DNA of 64,000 bases from Spodoptera frugiperda (Eukaryota > Arthropoda > Insecta > Lepidoptera > Noctuidae). Position numbers and translations under genes: made by a program. Shown in pieces: positions 1 through 10,335 of the stretch. The stretch is from the NCBI RefSeq assembly GCF_023101765.2, contig NC_064229.1:1054001-1118000 (forward strand). The letters run 5' to 3'. Within the stretch, counting starts at the first letter, position 1. Every line of letters begins with the position of its first letter. The notes beneath the pieces are model-generated. The model was given only the letters and a program-made list of their open reading frames with translations. It was not told where the DNA came from and did not search any database.

Positions 1-590
1 CCATGAATAGCCTCGACAGCCAAAATTGCCGCTTCATTATAACGTGTCAAAAAGCCGAAACCGATGTCCTCCGTCTCGAATTTGCCACAATGTCGCTAGT
101 GCCTCAGCAGCAAAAATCTTGGCTGTTATAATGGTATAATGTGTCAAAAATTCTCGGCCATTATAATGGTATAATGTGTCAAAAAGTCGAAACCGATGTC
201 CTTTCTCTATATTATTCACTTTTATAAAATATTACTGTCTGTATGGAGCTCTGTACGCCATGAGTAGATTCGACAGCCAAAATCGCGGTTTCATTATAAC
301 GTGTCAAAAAGTCGAAACCGGTGTCCTCTATCTCGAATTTGCCACAATGTCGCTAGTGCCTCAGCAGCGAAAATTTCAACTTCATCAGTATAATGTGTCA
401 AAAAGTCGAAACCGATGTCCATTCTCTATATTATTCACTTTTATAAAATATTAATGTCTGTATGGAACTCTACGCCATAAGTAGACTTGACAGTCAAAAT
501 CGCGGCTTCATTAAAACGTGTCAAAAAGTCGAAACCGATGTCCATTCTCAATATTATTCACTTTTATAAAATATTACTGACCAAACGTTG
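1..590. repeat. Tandem repeat, period about 217-257 bp
   Basis: Three unit starts are recognisable by variants of CCATGAGTAGATTCGACAG at positions 1, 258 and 475. Each unit carries one or more GTGTCAAAAAGTCGAAACCG boxes and a stretch reading TATTATTCACTTTTATAAAA. Units differ by small indels and substitutions, so this is an aged array. It runs off the left edge of the window and ends at about 585, against a mariner-like fragment. Short reading frames inside it repeat with the unit and look like artefacts of the repeat. Confidence 0.8.
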
Positions 591-1030
591 ACGGACCATC
601 GGGTTTGATGCCCAGTTTGTTGGCAGGCGTAAAGGTTAGTCTTGAGTGACGTGAGCGTTCCTTCTGTTCCACAGACCGTTCCTTGTGAATGTCGCCTCGT
701 CCGTCCAGATGACATGCTCAATGAACCTACTCCGTTGCTGATGGTCCACTAGCCAGCGGCAATAATTAAGACGACGCTCACGGTCACCGGGAACCAACGC
801 ATGTACTTTATGTACCATGTACGGGCGCATTCTATCACGCCGTAACACTTTATGCGCCAGCCAGTGAGAGACGACTGATCCATTACGCCGTCGTAGCAAC
901 TTAGCAGCGCTGCGTGTGCCTAGGCATGGATTTCGACGGATGACCTCTAAAATACGCTCCTCCGTCTGTACTTCAGCTGGTCGCCCACTACCTGACGCTG
1001 CGGGAGCAATCGGGCGATTTTCTAAAACTC
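578..1030 (-). pseudogene. Mariner-like (DDE_3 type) transposase fragment
   Basis: Read on the minus strand, this contains the HTH-linker part (motif KVLRRDRMRPYMVHKVHAL), the first catalytic block IWTDEATFTRNGLW and, after a frameshift near 645, the motif RWSVNVW. It parallels the better copy at 8708-9825 (MFWTDESTFTRNGMW, RFSVNVWAG). Only the first catalytic Asp is present; the second and third are missing. Another frameshift near 905 separates the upstream HTH part. It is a dead transposon fragment, truncated at the tandem repeat on one side and at a different element on the other. Confidence 0.7.
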
Positions 1031-1037
1031 ACACATC

Positions 1038-1251
1038 CATCCGCCCTAAGACGTACTTTTGTGATGCCTGTGATATACGGCTGAAGCAATTTCATTCGCA
1101 GCTTTGGGTTACTCTCCTCAGTCCAGCAGTATGCGAAAACATTCTCAGGAAGTAATTTACTTTTTGAAGAGCCAACTACTATTGTGAAATTGTATAAGTC
1201 AACATTTCTCAGATAATATGCCACCTGGTCAGGAACTTTAAGTAAGTTCAA
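1038..1251 (-). pseudogene. Fragment of DSC-GQN-type arthropod transposon protein
   Basis: The minus-strand peptide contains VPDQVAYYLRNVDLYNFTIV followed by an FAYCWTEE-like block. This matches the layout seen at 44521 (DFQKNLSMPNITTNDVY then KRQL) in the larger copy of this uncharacterised family: Pro-containing turn, YYxRQ-like block, LYNF, then an aromatic-WTE block. Similarity stops after about 50 residues. The family name is not known to me. The assignment rests on motif order alone and is tentative. Confidence 0.45.
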
Positions 1252-1639
1252 ATGTTTTTCGCAGTCATTAAGCTGAGGCGTGCATTGTCATCTTTTTTAA
1301 CTTTCATTTCTTCAGAAAATCTTAATCAAGTGACACATACGTCCGTTCTTGGAGTGCCAAATGAAAGGTTATATTTTGTATTAAAAATACGACGAAAAAA
1401 GGTAGTACTTTTTTGTATTTCCTCGACAATAATCGGGTTCTTCACACGGTACCTTATTGATGAAGCCCATGACTACTGTTACCCGCTGACCACGATTGCC
1501 CTATCTTCCCCTAATTAATTAGGTATGTAGGAACCTAATGATATTTTTAATTAGCTATTTAAAAATATATTTACATACTTCTCTTTGATTAAGGACCTCT
1601 CGTGTGGCGTTTATGGTAACACTACCCACCTGCTGACCA
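1252..1639. other. No gene seen
   Basis: AT-rich sequence with only short, unconvincing reading frames. I see no domain, terminal repeat or RNA gene in it. Confidence 0.5.
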
Positions 1640-2166
1640 TCCAATTGTGATTAAGGGCGTTGACAACTTCCCTGATGCAGCGACATGTTGTTTACAGAGT
1701 ACACCCATAATTTTCTGGTATGACTCAGTTGCTAAAAAAGTAATGTTAAATTTCTTACCTTTATTATTTCCTAAAATCTCTTTTATTAAGTCTGAAATGT
1801 TGAATGAACAACAATTTAGGCATTTCTTCAATTGTTTCCAACAGCCGTCGCTGATTTTATCGGTTTTGGCGCCTCAGCCAAGCGATCATTATGCGCACAG
1901 ATAACTATTAACAGGGATTATGCGCAGCCCACAATAAATAAATGAAGAGAATGCATTTTATAATTTATTTGATCTGCAGTAATGCCTTGTATAAATAACA
2001 ATAAAATAGTTAGGTACCTGTACATTCTTGGAATTTCTGCCCATAAACGTTTAATAATTACTTTATTTTTGTGAGCTACAAGTTTAACCACCCATATTGC
2101 AGGACGAGCTTGTATTTCGGATATAAGGCTGATTTTAGTCTCACGCTCACCGTCAGCGCTCATAGC
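1640..2166 (-). mobile_element. Harbinger family A, copy 1 (MADF exon end)
   Basis: This stretch is closely similar in the same orientation to 5345-5830. Both share a block starting TATGACTCAGTTGCTAAAAA and the MADF exon. On the minus strand, 2018-2163 encodes the N-terminal part of a MADF DNA-binding domain (SEIQARPAIWVVKLVAHKNK, then LWAEI) and ends at a plausible donor ACAG|GTACCT. MADF proteins are the usual second product of PIF/Harbinger transposons and are thought to bind element ends and assist the transposase. Only this end is left; the next segment belongs to another Harbinger copy. Confidence 0.65.
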
Positions 2167-2252
2167 TCAGCGCGTAGTTTGTCAGCACTGAGGCTCAGCG
2201 TGGCTCGTTTTAGTATCGTACTGACCGCCATACTGTACAGACGACGACCAAA

Positions 2253-2532
2253 ATGCGGAGTGTGTTAATTATTGCTGCTTTGTACTATCTATCCCAAAAA
2301 AATAAAAACCGGCGACGACGAAGACTCCATGTTCATCCATTGATTGAGCAGAGAGCCGTTGCAGGAGAATTTGTCTTGTTATATGGCACTTTGAGGGCTG
2401 ACGAAAGTAAATTCTTTAATTACTTTCGAATGTCAACTAGAACTTTGACGAAATACTGGCAAAGATAAACTGGTCCATTGCAGCTTACGAATCGTGCCTA
2501 TTACCGATTGAACGACTAATGGTGACTTTAAG
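2253..2532 (+). pseudogene. Harbinger transposase exon 1
   Basis: The N-terminal exon begins MRSVLIIAALYYLSQ and includes a basic stretch KNKNRRRRRLHVHPL and the motif ESKFFNYFRMSTRTL typical of PIF/Harbinger transposases before the catalytic domain. A frameshift near 2455 moves the rest (motifs INWSIAAYESCLLP and ERLMVTL) to another frame. It ends at a donor TTTAAG|GTAAGA, the same phase as exon 1 of the other Harbinger copies here (ERLVLTI, RLAITLR). The catalytic second exon should lie downstream but is absent; a DIRS fragment sits there. Confidence 0.75.
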
Positions 2533-2853
2533 GTAAGAAAAAAATATATTTACTCATTTTATCATTATATTTATTCATGGTAAATTGTAGGTGACAAAAC
2601 AACATATTTATTATTATAATGTTTCATATTATAGGAAAGACAAAAAAAACAAATTACATATTATTAGTAATTAAACATAATATAATTATTCATCAGTACG
2701 TCTAGCTGTTTGATAACCAGAGTTACCTGGATTTGCATCATTGGTTTCGTACCCTGAGTAACCTGGAGTCTGATAATTGTATGATGATGCATACGTGTCG
2801 AATGTAGATCTTGCGTCATTAGATTAAGAGCTATTTGAGCTATTTGGTCTGTT

Positions 2854-3381
2854 CTAATTTCGAATATTCGTGGCTTCGCGCAGCACTCTCGATCTAAACT
2901 CCAGCTTTTGTCCTACATCAAAACTTTTTAAAATTGGACCTAAAGAAGCAAAAAAAGCCAGGTCGTCTGCGGCAACATCTGGTGTTTGATTACTTAATAA
3001 AGTTAATAATTCTTTTTCAAAAGGAGAACTTTCTGGATTTGTTTTCGGGGCCCTTCTTTTTCTCTTTTCCAGCCAAGGTATTTGTGATGATGGTGAATCA
3101 ACACCACGGTCATTCTGCTCACCCTGCTGAGTGTTTGAAAAAACTTGCTGCGTGAATATATCAGAATCTTGAGAGTGTTCTGAAGATACCCTACTATCCA
3201 ATGTGTTATCTATATTTGCTAAGGGAAGGGAAGGGGAGGGTATGGTTTCATTGAGTGATTCATCAACTTCATTCTCAACTGTTGGAGCTAGGAAGCTTAA
3301 TTCGTCATAATAAATGTACTTTTTGTATTTTGGTGCAGCACTTCCAGAAGGCGTTTTTTTCATTGAATTCGGAAGGTTCAA
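2854..3381 (-). pseudogene. Harbinger MADF protein, C-terminal exon with BESS motif
   Basis: The minus-strand frame encodes a segment KYIYYDELSFLAP, which is the end of a MADF domain, then a Ser/Gln-rich linker, a basic patch EKRKRRAP and a C-terminal BESS-type motif around ADDLAFFASLGPILKSF. BESS motifs mediate protein-protein contact. It lies antisense and downstream of the transposase exon at 2253-2532, the normal position of the second MADF exon inside the transposase intron in these elements. No stop lies inside the frame. Its first exon is probably the MADF remnant at 5677-5811 or a lost one. Confidence 0.75.
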
Positions 3382-3459
3382 AAATAATCAGTTTAATCTG
3401 ATTTACCACATCAATTCAATAATTAAATTATTATCAATTAAATGTTTCACTAATTATAA

Positions 3460-4835
3460 TTAAACATTAAACCTTAACGTTACATATGGCTCTTGAAAAA
3501 TTATAATTATCCTCATCGGTACATAAAGGTCTATTATAATGATTTGCAAAAACGCTTGAACCTGTCGACCAACCCGCAGCCATATACAATCCAAAGTTAC
3601 GCCTTCTCTACGCGCTAGAGACGTGGACGCATGACGTGTGGAGTGAGGAGTAAACTTTTTTACGTCAATCCCACATTCGGCCATTACTTGCCTGATCCAG
3701 CGACTTATTGTTTGATTACTGGCGCAGTTATGTGGTTTTTTATAAGAAATAAGTAGTTTGTCCGAGTCTACGTCTCTGAGAGAACTAGTAAGGTCTATAT
3801 AATGTTGGAGTGTCGAAACGGGGCAAATTTCTGGATTCATATCCAAAGAAGGAAGCTTTATAACGACTTGGTCCTTACACGGAGTCGTTGTTTTTAAGAA
3901 GTCGGTAATCGTTATTTTGACACCAGTGTCCGTGAACTCTATGTTGCTCAATCGGATAACGGACAACGTTTGAATCCGCTGAGCCGTTGTGAGAGCCAAT
4001 AAAATAACTAATTTCTTTGTTAATTTTTCTAAGATAAGGTTTGGTGACCAATTCTGAATATGATTCAAAATGACAGATGGATCCCATATGTCGTTATACT
4101 TAGGGCGAGATGGTTTTATTTTAAAAACTCCCTTAAAAAATCTCTTTATTTGTAAATCAGTTCCTACACTATTATCTATAATAAGAGAAAGCGCTGAACG
4201 ACAAGTATTGAGGGTAGCGTATGAGGCGCCCTGTGACAACATTTCTGTGAGAAATTTTAAAATTTTAGGTATAGACAATTCATAAATGTTTACCCCATTA
4301 CAAAAATACCACCGTTTTTTAAGCGCTGTGTTATATTGTTTTATGGTGTTTTGTGATAAGGAAGGTACCATAATTTCTATTGTTTCATCAGGAGTTAATT
4401 TTCTCTGGAACGCTTCCCTGATAAGATGCAGGCTCCCAGGGAAAGACTGTTGTACAGTGGGTGTAGTGTTCTGAAAGGTGATATTAACAATTCTTTTGAT
4501 GGCTTGAATTGTAACACTTCTGAAATTGCTAGTTCAGCTATGAATGGATACCAGGGTTGGGAGGTCCATAGAGGAAAAACTATTATACCTGTTGCCTTAT
4601 CACAAATATTTTTTGTACACATTTTGAAATTAAAGAAAATGGAGGAAAAGCATAAAATAACTTAAATGTTGACCAGTCTACAGTAAAAGCATCAATATTC
4701 TCTGCATATGGATCTGGTTCTTCCAGTGACTTGGTAATTTTTAAAAAACAGTTACTGGCCAATTCCCATTCTGAATCTACATTTTTTATTCTGTATTCTT
4801 GGTCAGCTTCTTTATTCACTTTTGACGTTATTTAA
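3460..4835 (-). pseudogene. DIRS-like retrotransposon: RNase H end and tyrosine recombinase
   Basis: From high to low coordinate, the minus strand first gives the end of the RT/RNase H region (EADQEYRIKNVDSEWELAS, then YAFPPFSLI and FPLWTSQPWYPF). It then gives a tyrosine recombinase with the first catalytic Arg in TTAQRIQTLSVIRL and the H-x-x-R box HSTRHASTSLARREG. A frameshift at about 3590 puts the last part, with AAGWSTGSS and the catalytic Tyr in HYNRPL, in another frame. DIRS elements integrate with this recombinase instead of a DDE integrase. The RT is missing upstream of about 4835. It lies between Harbinger exons. Confidence 0.8.
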
Positions 4836-4905
4836 GAGATTGACGTGTAAAAGTGTTATTTTATAACCTATTTGCAAAATAAATATCATTTCATTTCATT
4901 TCCAT
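4820..4905 (+). repeat. 3' tail of a non-LTR element, (ATTTC)n
   Basis: The plus strand reads TTATAACCTATTTGC followed by AAATAAATATCATTTCATTTC, an AATAAA-like signal and a short ATTTC repeat. That is how truncated non-LTR retrotransposon 3' ends usually look. No coding part is attached. It separates the DIRS fragment from a MADF exon. Confidence 0.4.
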
Positions 4906-5250
4906 ACTGCCCGAACTTGTCGCCCCTTTTACTAGGAAAAGCAGCGAATCATACGCAAACCAGTTACTTTTGTGAACATCCCCACTTGCACTTCCTGAGA
5001 TGATTGATGATTCCTTGATTTTGAGCTCGCTATTATTTTTCTCTCCCTGAGAAACTGAGACCTTATGTTGTGTATTTTTCCCTCGACGTCTTTTCTAGGT
5101 TTATTTAATGTAGTCGCGATAGATTCCCATGCATCATTTTTTTTTTATTTTGTTTTTATAATCACTATGTGAAGTGTCCCACAATATTTGCGAATTTTGA
5201 TACAACTCGATAAGGGTCAATATTTGCTCACTGGACCACACTACTGCCAT
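4901..5250 (-). pseudogene. Harbinger MADF exon 1 (family B)
   Basis: The minus strand from an ATG at 5250 reads MAVVWSSEQILTLIELYQ, then ILWDTSHSDYKNKIKK, and after an indel in a poly-A run continues with DAWESIA, a KIHNIRSQF block and WFAYDSLLFLVKGATSSGS. The order and spacing match the intact MADF exon at 51956-52303 (MSVVWGNDTVLLLIELYE, LWDTSHRDYRNKIKK, DAWEDIA, HTLRSQF, WFAYDAMKFLLKGATTSGS) almost residue for residue. It is a decayed relative of the complete Harbinger element in this window. The poly-A frameshift kills it. GC-rich sequence upstream (5255-5345) resembles a terminal region. Confidence 0.8.
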
Positions 5251-5344
5251 TTTTAGAACACAAAGCGACACACGTTCTCACTACTCAAAGCCTGTCCGGC
5301 GACTGTCGCGGGACACGGGAGTCGCTCGCAGAGCGTCGACATGC

Positions 5345-5830
5345 GCGACTATGACTCAGTTGCTAAAAAACTAATGTTACATTTCTTACCTTTATTTCCA
5401 GGGGAATCTTAGAAGAACCTTTTAATCGTGCATGGGCTTCTAGATCCTTGCATAATTTCCTAAAAGCTCTTTTTTAAGTCTGAAATGTTGAATGAGCAAC
5501 AATTTAGGCATTTCTTCAATTGTTTCCAACTGCCGTCGCTGATTTAATCGGTTTTGGCGCCTCATCCAGGCGATCATTATGAGCAACCCACAATAAATAA
5601 ATGATGAGAATGCATTTTATAATTTATTTGATCTGCAGTAATGCCTTGTATAAATAACAATAAAATAGTTAGGTACCTGTACATTCTTGGAATTTCTCCT
5701 TTATTTCTGCCCATAAACGTTTAATAACTGCTTTATTTTGTGAGCTCCAAGTTTAGCCACCCATATTGCAGGACGAGCTTGTATTTCGGATATAAACAAC
5801 TCAACGTCCATTGTAAATAACCTCTTTAGA
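5345..5830 (-). mobile_element. Harbinger family A, copy 2 (MADF exon 1 at 5677-5811)
   Basis: The sequence parallels 1640-2166, including the block TTTAGGCATTTCTTCAATTG. On the minus strand an exon starts MDVELFISEIQARPAIWV at 5811 and ends at a donor ACAG|GTACCT at 5677. A one-base shift after AHKIK breaks the frame; the other frame continues KRLWAEI and KFQECTG. It closely resembles the MADF exon at 48259 (FIIEIQSRPAIWNTKL). Its own C-terminal exon may be that at 2854-3381. Confidence 0.65.
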
Positions 5831-6240
5831 AGAGCATAAAAAAAACTGGATTGAACGCGTCGCAGCGACGTGAGCGAGCGTGACGCCTGCACACATGGTC
5901 CCCCTGTCACCCGCACCTCAGTCCGATCTCTGTGTAGCCTATTGATCTTATCGCAAAATAAATCGCTCATTCGTTTGAATTCGTCAATATAAATAACTAA
6001 CTAGACGAATAATGCTTTAACTGAATTTATAAGGATCAACAACCAACAACATTAAGGGCCTCTTTAACCACCCTCAAGTAAAGTGCCGAGTAGACTAACC
6101 GTCGGTTAAAGTCACCTGTAACTGCATGTGTCAATTTCACGACCCTCGAGTAGTACTAATCATTACCTTTACCATGAGATTGAAGCAATAGTATTCGTCG
6201 ATAGTCGCAAATAATAATACGTTATAAATAAAAAATCACA
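5831..6240. other. No gene seen; possible Harbinger terminal region
   Basis: GC-rich next to the MADF exon (5840-5940), then AT-rich. No coding potential or RNA gene recognised. The first 100 bases may be the 5' untranslated part or terminal repeat of the Harbinger copy to the left. Confidence 0.4.
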
Positions 6241-6241
6241 T

Positions 6242-6454
6242 TTATTGAAAATTATTTTTTAATTTAATTTTGTACTCTTCATCCTTCCATTTGCGCTCTT
6301 TTTCTTTAAATTCTGCCTCCTTCTTGCGTTTATTTTCTTCAAACCCCCATACCTTCTTATTTTCTAAAATGTTCGCTTCAAAAAACTGTTTCTGGAGCTG
6401 AACAAGCTCTAATTTTGTCTTAGTTAGCTCATCGAATAATTGTTTCGTTTGTAC
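6242..6454 (-). CDS. Last exon of a coiled-coil protein, transposon-related
   Basis: The minus-strand frame starts right after a good acceptor TTTTTGTTACAG (6455-6466 region) and reads VQTKQLFDELTKTKLELVQL to a stop at 6242. It is rich in Lys/Glu with heptad-like spacing (FKEKERKWKDEEYKIKL), so a coiled coil is likely. Such Lys/Glu tails are common at the ends of Myb/SANT-like accessory proteins of insect Harbinger elements. No DNA-binding domain is visible nearby to confirm that. A possible upstream exon lies around 6533-6655, but I could not make the reading phase fit. Confidence 0.4.
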   Translation of the reverse strand, partial: VQTKQLFDELTKTKLELVQLQKQFFEANILENKKVWGFEENKRKKEAEFKEKERKWKDEEYKIKLKNNFQ

Positions 6455-6659
6455 CTGTAACAAAAACAGTATTGAAATGAAAACAAAAATAATAACACAT
6501 GACCACTTATTAAAGTACCTTTACTCTGCACCTAGTAAGATACAGTGCAGGATACTTCTTGGTTCTTAAATTCTTCCTACTACTGACGTAACATTTGGTT
6601 TTTACCGACTGTTGTATTACACTTTTCCTTACAGGAGTGTCTAGCAAAGCTTTGTCTGT

Positions 6660-7400
6660 AACAGAAATAATACATTTAATAAAGTTTATTTATTTAGACA
6701 ACTGAGATCCACAAAATTACAATAAGGAATACAATTAATAAGATGTAATCTTTTCTATATAATATTATAGCTGCTGTTTGACTCATGTACATGTAATGTT
6801 TATTTAAAAATAACATTTGACCATGTCTTAGGTATAAGTACTCATATTATGACATGATTGGGATAGACTTGCTATCGCGGCCAATAAAATAATCTAATTA
6901 GGTTCTGAGTTTTGATGTCAAGTTAACAAAAGAAAAATATGAAAAACCATAAATGGTATTTGATTTTTTTTCTACTATTTTATATGGTCCAATTCTCAGT
7001 TCATCTAGGTTTTTTCCGATTTAGTTTATTCCCATTTTCTACATATACCATATCTCCAACTTAAAATTCTGTATTTTTTCTTCTTCTGTCATAGAGCTTT
7101 TTATTATAGTAGTGTGATTTTAAAGTATTATTAAACGCTTTTTCTTTATCTCTTATCCAGTCACTATATATGCATTTAATTACCGTGTAACTTACCTTGA
7201 TTTTCTTGAATTATGACATATGACATGACTTGGAGTCAAAAATGCTTTGCATACCGTCTGTGCTTTATGATATCAAGGACTTGATTTGCTCCTCTACGTT
7301 ATCTAGTGGAGGCGCCATGTTGCGGCCACCTCCAGTACGGTAGAGCTCCGAGCGTATTGCAGCCGACTATTTTCTGACCAAACGTTTGAGGCCCTCGTAT
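6660..7400. other. No gene seen
   Basis: AT-rich DNA with frequent stops in all frames. The last part (7310-7400) is richer in GC and may belong to the terminal region of the Harbinger piece that follows. Confidence 0.4.
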
Positions 7401-7591
7401 TTAACTTTTAGGCGTTGTCCTAATAGAACGCGAATGCGCGATGCGAGCGATGCGACCATCGCGTGTCCGCGCGACGTCAAAAACTGGGTGTTCTAATAGA
7501 ACGCGAATAAGCGATTACGCGAATCTTGCTCGCGCGATTTGACGACGGGAGCGAGTGTGACCGGGCAGTGGCACGGTCGATACCAACAACC

Positions 7592-7894
7592 ATGGACGTC
7601 AGACACGCAAATTTTTTGCTGAATATTTGGATGACGTTTTGTGCGGATTTAGATGAAAAGGAAAAAAAAACAACGTGTGACGCAAAGTGCTTTGTTAAAA
7701 ATGAGACCAATTCGTGGTGAATTTCACAATCAATATTTTGACTTACGAGAAGATGAGTCTGCATTTTATGATTATATGTCTATGTCACCAGAAGCATTTA
7801 ACTACCTATGCAATATGATCAGAGACGATTGCAATCATGTTACCAACTACAGAAGACCTATAAGTGTGGAGGAAAGATTGGTGCTGACGATTAG
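7592..7894 (+). pseudogene. Harbinger transposase exon 1 (family C)
   Basis: An ATG at 7592 reads MDVRHANFLLNIWMTFCADL. A frameshift in a poly-A run near 7660 leads into RPIRGEFHNQYFDLREDES, then FYDYMSMSPEAFNYLCNMI and PISVEERLVLTI. The blocks FYDYMSMSPEAF and ERLVLTI are the conserved N-terminal features of PIF/Harbinger transposases. It ends at a donor ATTAG|GTGAGT. The predicted N-terminal HTH and linker are present; catalytic residues would be on the missing second exon. Confidence 0.75.
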
Positions 7895-8168
7895 GTGAGT
7901 GTAATTTCTATAGTAATTTACTAGGTACTTGTTCAAATTTACAGGGTGTTAAAGTATTTTTTTTAATTAAATCAGTCAGCCAATTTCTGCAGAACATTTG
8001 GGAACCACGCACTTTGTATAAATTATATTTGAGGTTTCAAGTCTTTTAGATTTGAATTTCGCTGACTAATTTAATTTATTGTAGGAAAGGAAAACAAATT
8101 ACGGTAGGTATAAATTAAAATGAAGGTTTATTTAAGTTCAAAGTAAAAAAAACAAACAAACTGCAAAG

Positions 8169-8699
8169 TTAGTAATCATTTACGGATAGCTCAGTATCAT
8201 ACTCATGTAGACCTAGGGGATCATTTTCGTGGTAGTTCCGCACCGACGACATTGAATGATGTGACGCGTTTACCGAAGAGGGTAATATAGATTGCGATAT
8301 TGGTGTAGATGATGTTGAAGAGGTAGTGAGACTAATTTCATCAGCAATAAAAGTTTGAATTTTACTTTTCAGTCTTAGTTTTTGTACTGGCGTTAAATAC
8401 TTGAAATATGGCGCCAATGATTTTAAGAACAACATGTCTTCATCGCCTTGTTCTTTGTTTTTCTCATTAAAAGCTTGTATTTTTTGTTTTTCCACTTCAA
8501 TCATTTTTAGTTGAAAAAACGTCAGTTCTGGTTTTTTTGCCTGTTTTTGCCTTTGCCTGAACTCGCTTGCTCTAGATGAACCAGACTCGCTGTCGTCTGT
8601 CGTCGTAGGGAATCTATTTCGGGGGATCAAATTACCACTAGCTGGAGAACCTGCGTTAACAGATTCCGAAACAGGTTCTTGATTTTCACAATTAAGCAA
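8169..8699 (-). pseudogene. Harbinger MADF protein, C-terminal BESS exon (family C)
   Basis: A 176-residue open frame on the minus strand. It has a Ser-rich N-terminal part, a basic stretch ASEFRQRQKQAKKPE, a helical block TFFQLKMIEVEKQKIQAF, a BESS-type motif EDMLFLKSLAPYFKYLTPVQ and a Ser/Thr-rich tail. It lies inside the presumed intron of the opposite-strand transposase. The N-terminal side stops where the mariner-like element begins (8700), so the MADF exon is cut away. Confidence 0.7.
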
Positions 8700-8700
8700 T

Positions 8701-10061
8701 GGCCCAGTTAAATTTTTAAATGTTCAATGTGTCCACCACGGTTTTGGACACATAAGTTATATCGCCGTACGATATTGTGTTGAACCCTGCGCAATAAATT
8801 TCGGTCAGGATCCAAGGCCATTGTTTTTAATTTATCGAAAGCGTCGACAATCCGTGTTCGGAACTCAGCTTCGTTTTCTGATACTACGTTTTCTGATACC
8901 TCGCGTAAACTTCATTTTTAATGAATCCCCATAAAAACATGTCCAGGGGTGTTCGGTCGGGTGATCGTGCCGGCCATCTTTGGCGACCAAAGCGCCCAAT
9001 CCATTGGTCACCAAACATTATGTTCAGCCGTTCTCTTGCAAGGAGTACGGAGTGTGGAGGAGCTCCGTCCAACTGGAACCATACCCTTGAGTTTGCTGCC
9101 ACAGACAATCCATCTAAATACTCAGAAATTGGACCGTCACAGAGTTCTAAGAACTTCTAAGCATTCAGATTTCCGTCAATGAAGAACGGACCCACTATAT
9201 TTTCTCCGTGAATGCCGGCCCAAACATTTACGGAAAACCGGTACTGATGCGCTGATTCCCTTATTAAGTGGGGATTGGTATGGCTCCAGTGTCGCATGGT
9301 CTGTCGGTTCCACATGCCGTTTCGAGTAAATGTGCTTTCGTCTGTCCAAAACATATTTCTCACGAAATGTTGGTCTTGAGCAATCCGGTCTAACACCCAG
9401 CGACAATACATTTCTCTCACGGGCTTGTCACGTGGCAGCAGCGCCTGCACCTTACAGTACTTGTACGGACGTACCTTGTCCTTTTTGAGGATTCGATGTA
9501 ACGTCCGATGGTGCACGTGAAACGTACGCTCTGCTTGCCTAAGACTGCAGGTTGGATTATTACGAAAATGGGTTAAAACCTTTTGTTCCAAGTTCGATGA
9601 AGTTTGCTGTCCATCAACTCCATCATGGGTATTAGGCATCAGCGGCTGATTGTCTCTAAGTCTTTGTACAGCACTAATAATTGTACGAACATCAGTCGGG
9701 CAGTGACGAGATGCTCCATATCTCTCTCGATAAGTCCGCAGAGTCAACGCTGCATTCTGATGACATTCACCGTACATCAAAATCATGTCCGTGTACTCTG
9801 CAGCACTGTAATAATGTCGCGGCATTTCGGCACAACACACACACACACACTAAAAAGTAAAATAAACGAAAATTACCTAAATTACACAATTAACTAAAAT
9901 ACTAATGTCAGTGTCTATTTCACAGTAAAAAAACTAAATAATAATAAAACTAAGAACTAAACGAAAAACTAATAACAACAGTTGAACACAACGCGCGCGT
10001 AATCCACCGAAGGTTGCGAAAAGCACACACACTATCCCGGAAGGCTAGCAGTGAACTGATG
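8701..10061 (-). mobile_element. Mariner-like element
   Basis: The element carries one transposase gene on the minus strand (8708-9825). It lies between the Harbinger piece (ends 8700) and the 3' tail of a non-LTR element (begins about 10062). The 3' end reads GGCCCAGTTAAATTTTTAAA on the plus strand. I could not define a clean terminal inverted repeat or TA duplication. A short CA microsatellite sits at 9834-9850, just upstream of the start codon. Confidence 0.7.
8708..9825 (-). pseudogene. Mariner-like transposase, nearly complete
   Basis: From the ATG at 9825 (MPRHYYSAAEYTDMILMYGE) the order is an N-terminal HTH domain of the DUF4817 type, a second HTH-like block (SLRQAERTFHVHHRTLHRIL), the first catalytic Asp in FWTDESTFTRNG, RFSVNVWAGIHGENIVGPFF, the second Asp in WFQLDGAPPHS and the third Asp in ARSPDRTPLDMFLWG. 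About 36 residues separate the last two. An in-frame TAG interrupts it after FFIDGNLNA near 9155. Near 8890 a 13-base local duplication of TATCAGAAAACG creates a second stop and shift, after which the tail ends LCVQNRGGHIEHLKI at 8708. Recently inactivated. Confidence 0.85.
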
Positions 10062-10335
10062 AATCATAATCATAATCATAATCATTTATTCATTTAACAA
10101 AGTGCACACTAAAATACAAAATTATTTCTTAAAATCTAAACATATGTGCTGACATTATAATTGCCTGAACTAGGTTGAACCTGTGTCTCAGGCGGAAAAA
10201 GAGCTTATATGATAATTTGACAATATAAATTAACAATCTAATATACTAATAATTAAAGAACTAACATCCATTAAAATACATATTTTTGCTTATACCTAAT
10301 ACCTACATTATTTATTATTGTTTGCATCTGCAGTT

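Larger units (their letters stand above)
7410..8700 (+). mobile_element. Harbinger family C, 5' half
   Basis: The element begins with two direct repeats of CTAATAGAACGCGAAT (about 7419 and 7491) in a CpG-rich leader. The transposase exon 1 (7592-7894, plus strand) and the MADF/BESS C-terminal exon (8169-8699, minus strand) follow, the same order as in the other Harbinger copies. It is cut off at 8700 by the mariner-like element. The catalytic transposase exon and the MADF exon are not found beyond that point, so they have been lost. Confidence 0.7.

Noticed and set aside
583..600. CTGACCAAACGTT shared with 7377-7390, taken as a possible element end
   Set aside because: The first occurrence is coding for the mariner motif SVNVW on the minus strand, so the match is probably coincidence.
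10062..10110. AATCAT repeats considered as a CRISPR-like or stand-alone microsatellite
   Set aside because: Position and orientation fit the 3' tail of the non-LTR element. CRISPR arrays are not expected in an animal genome.
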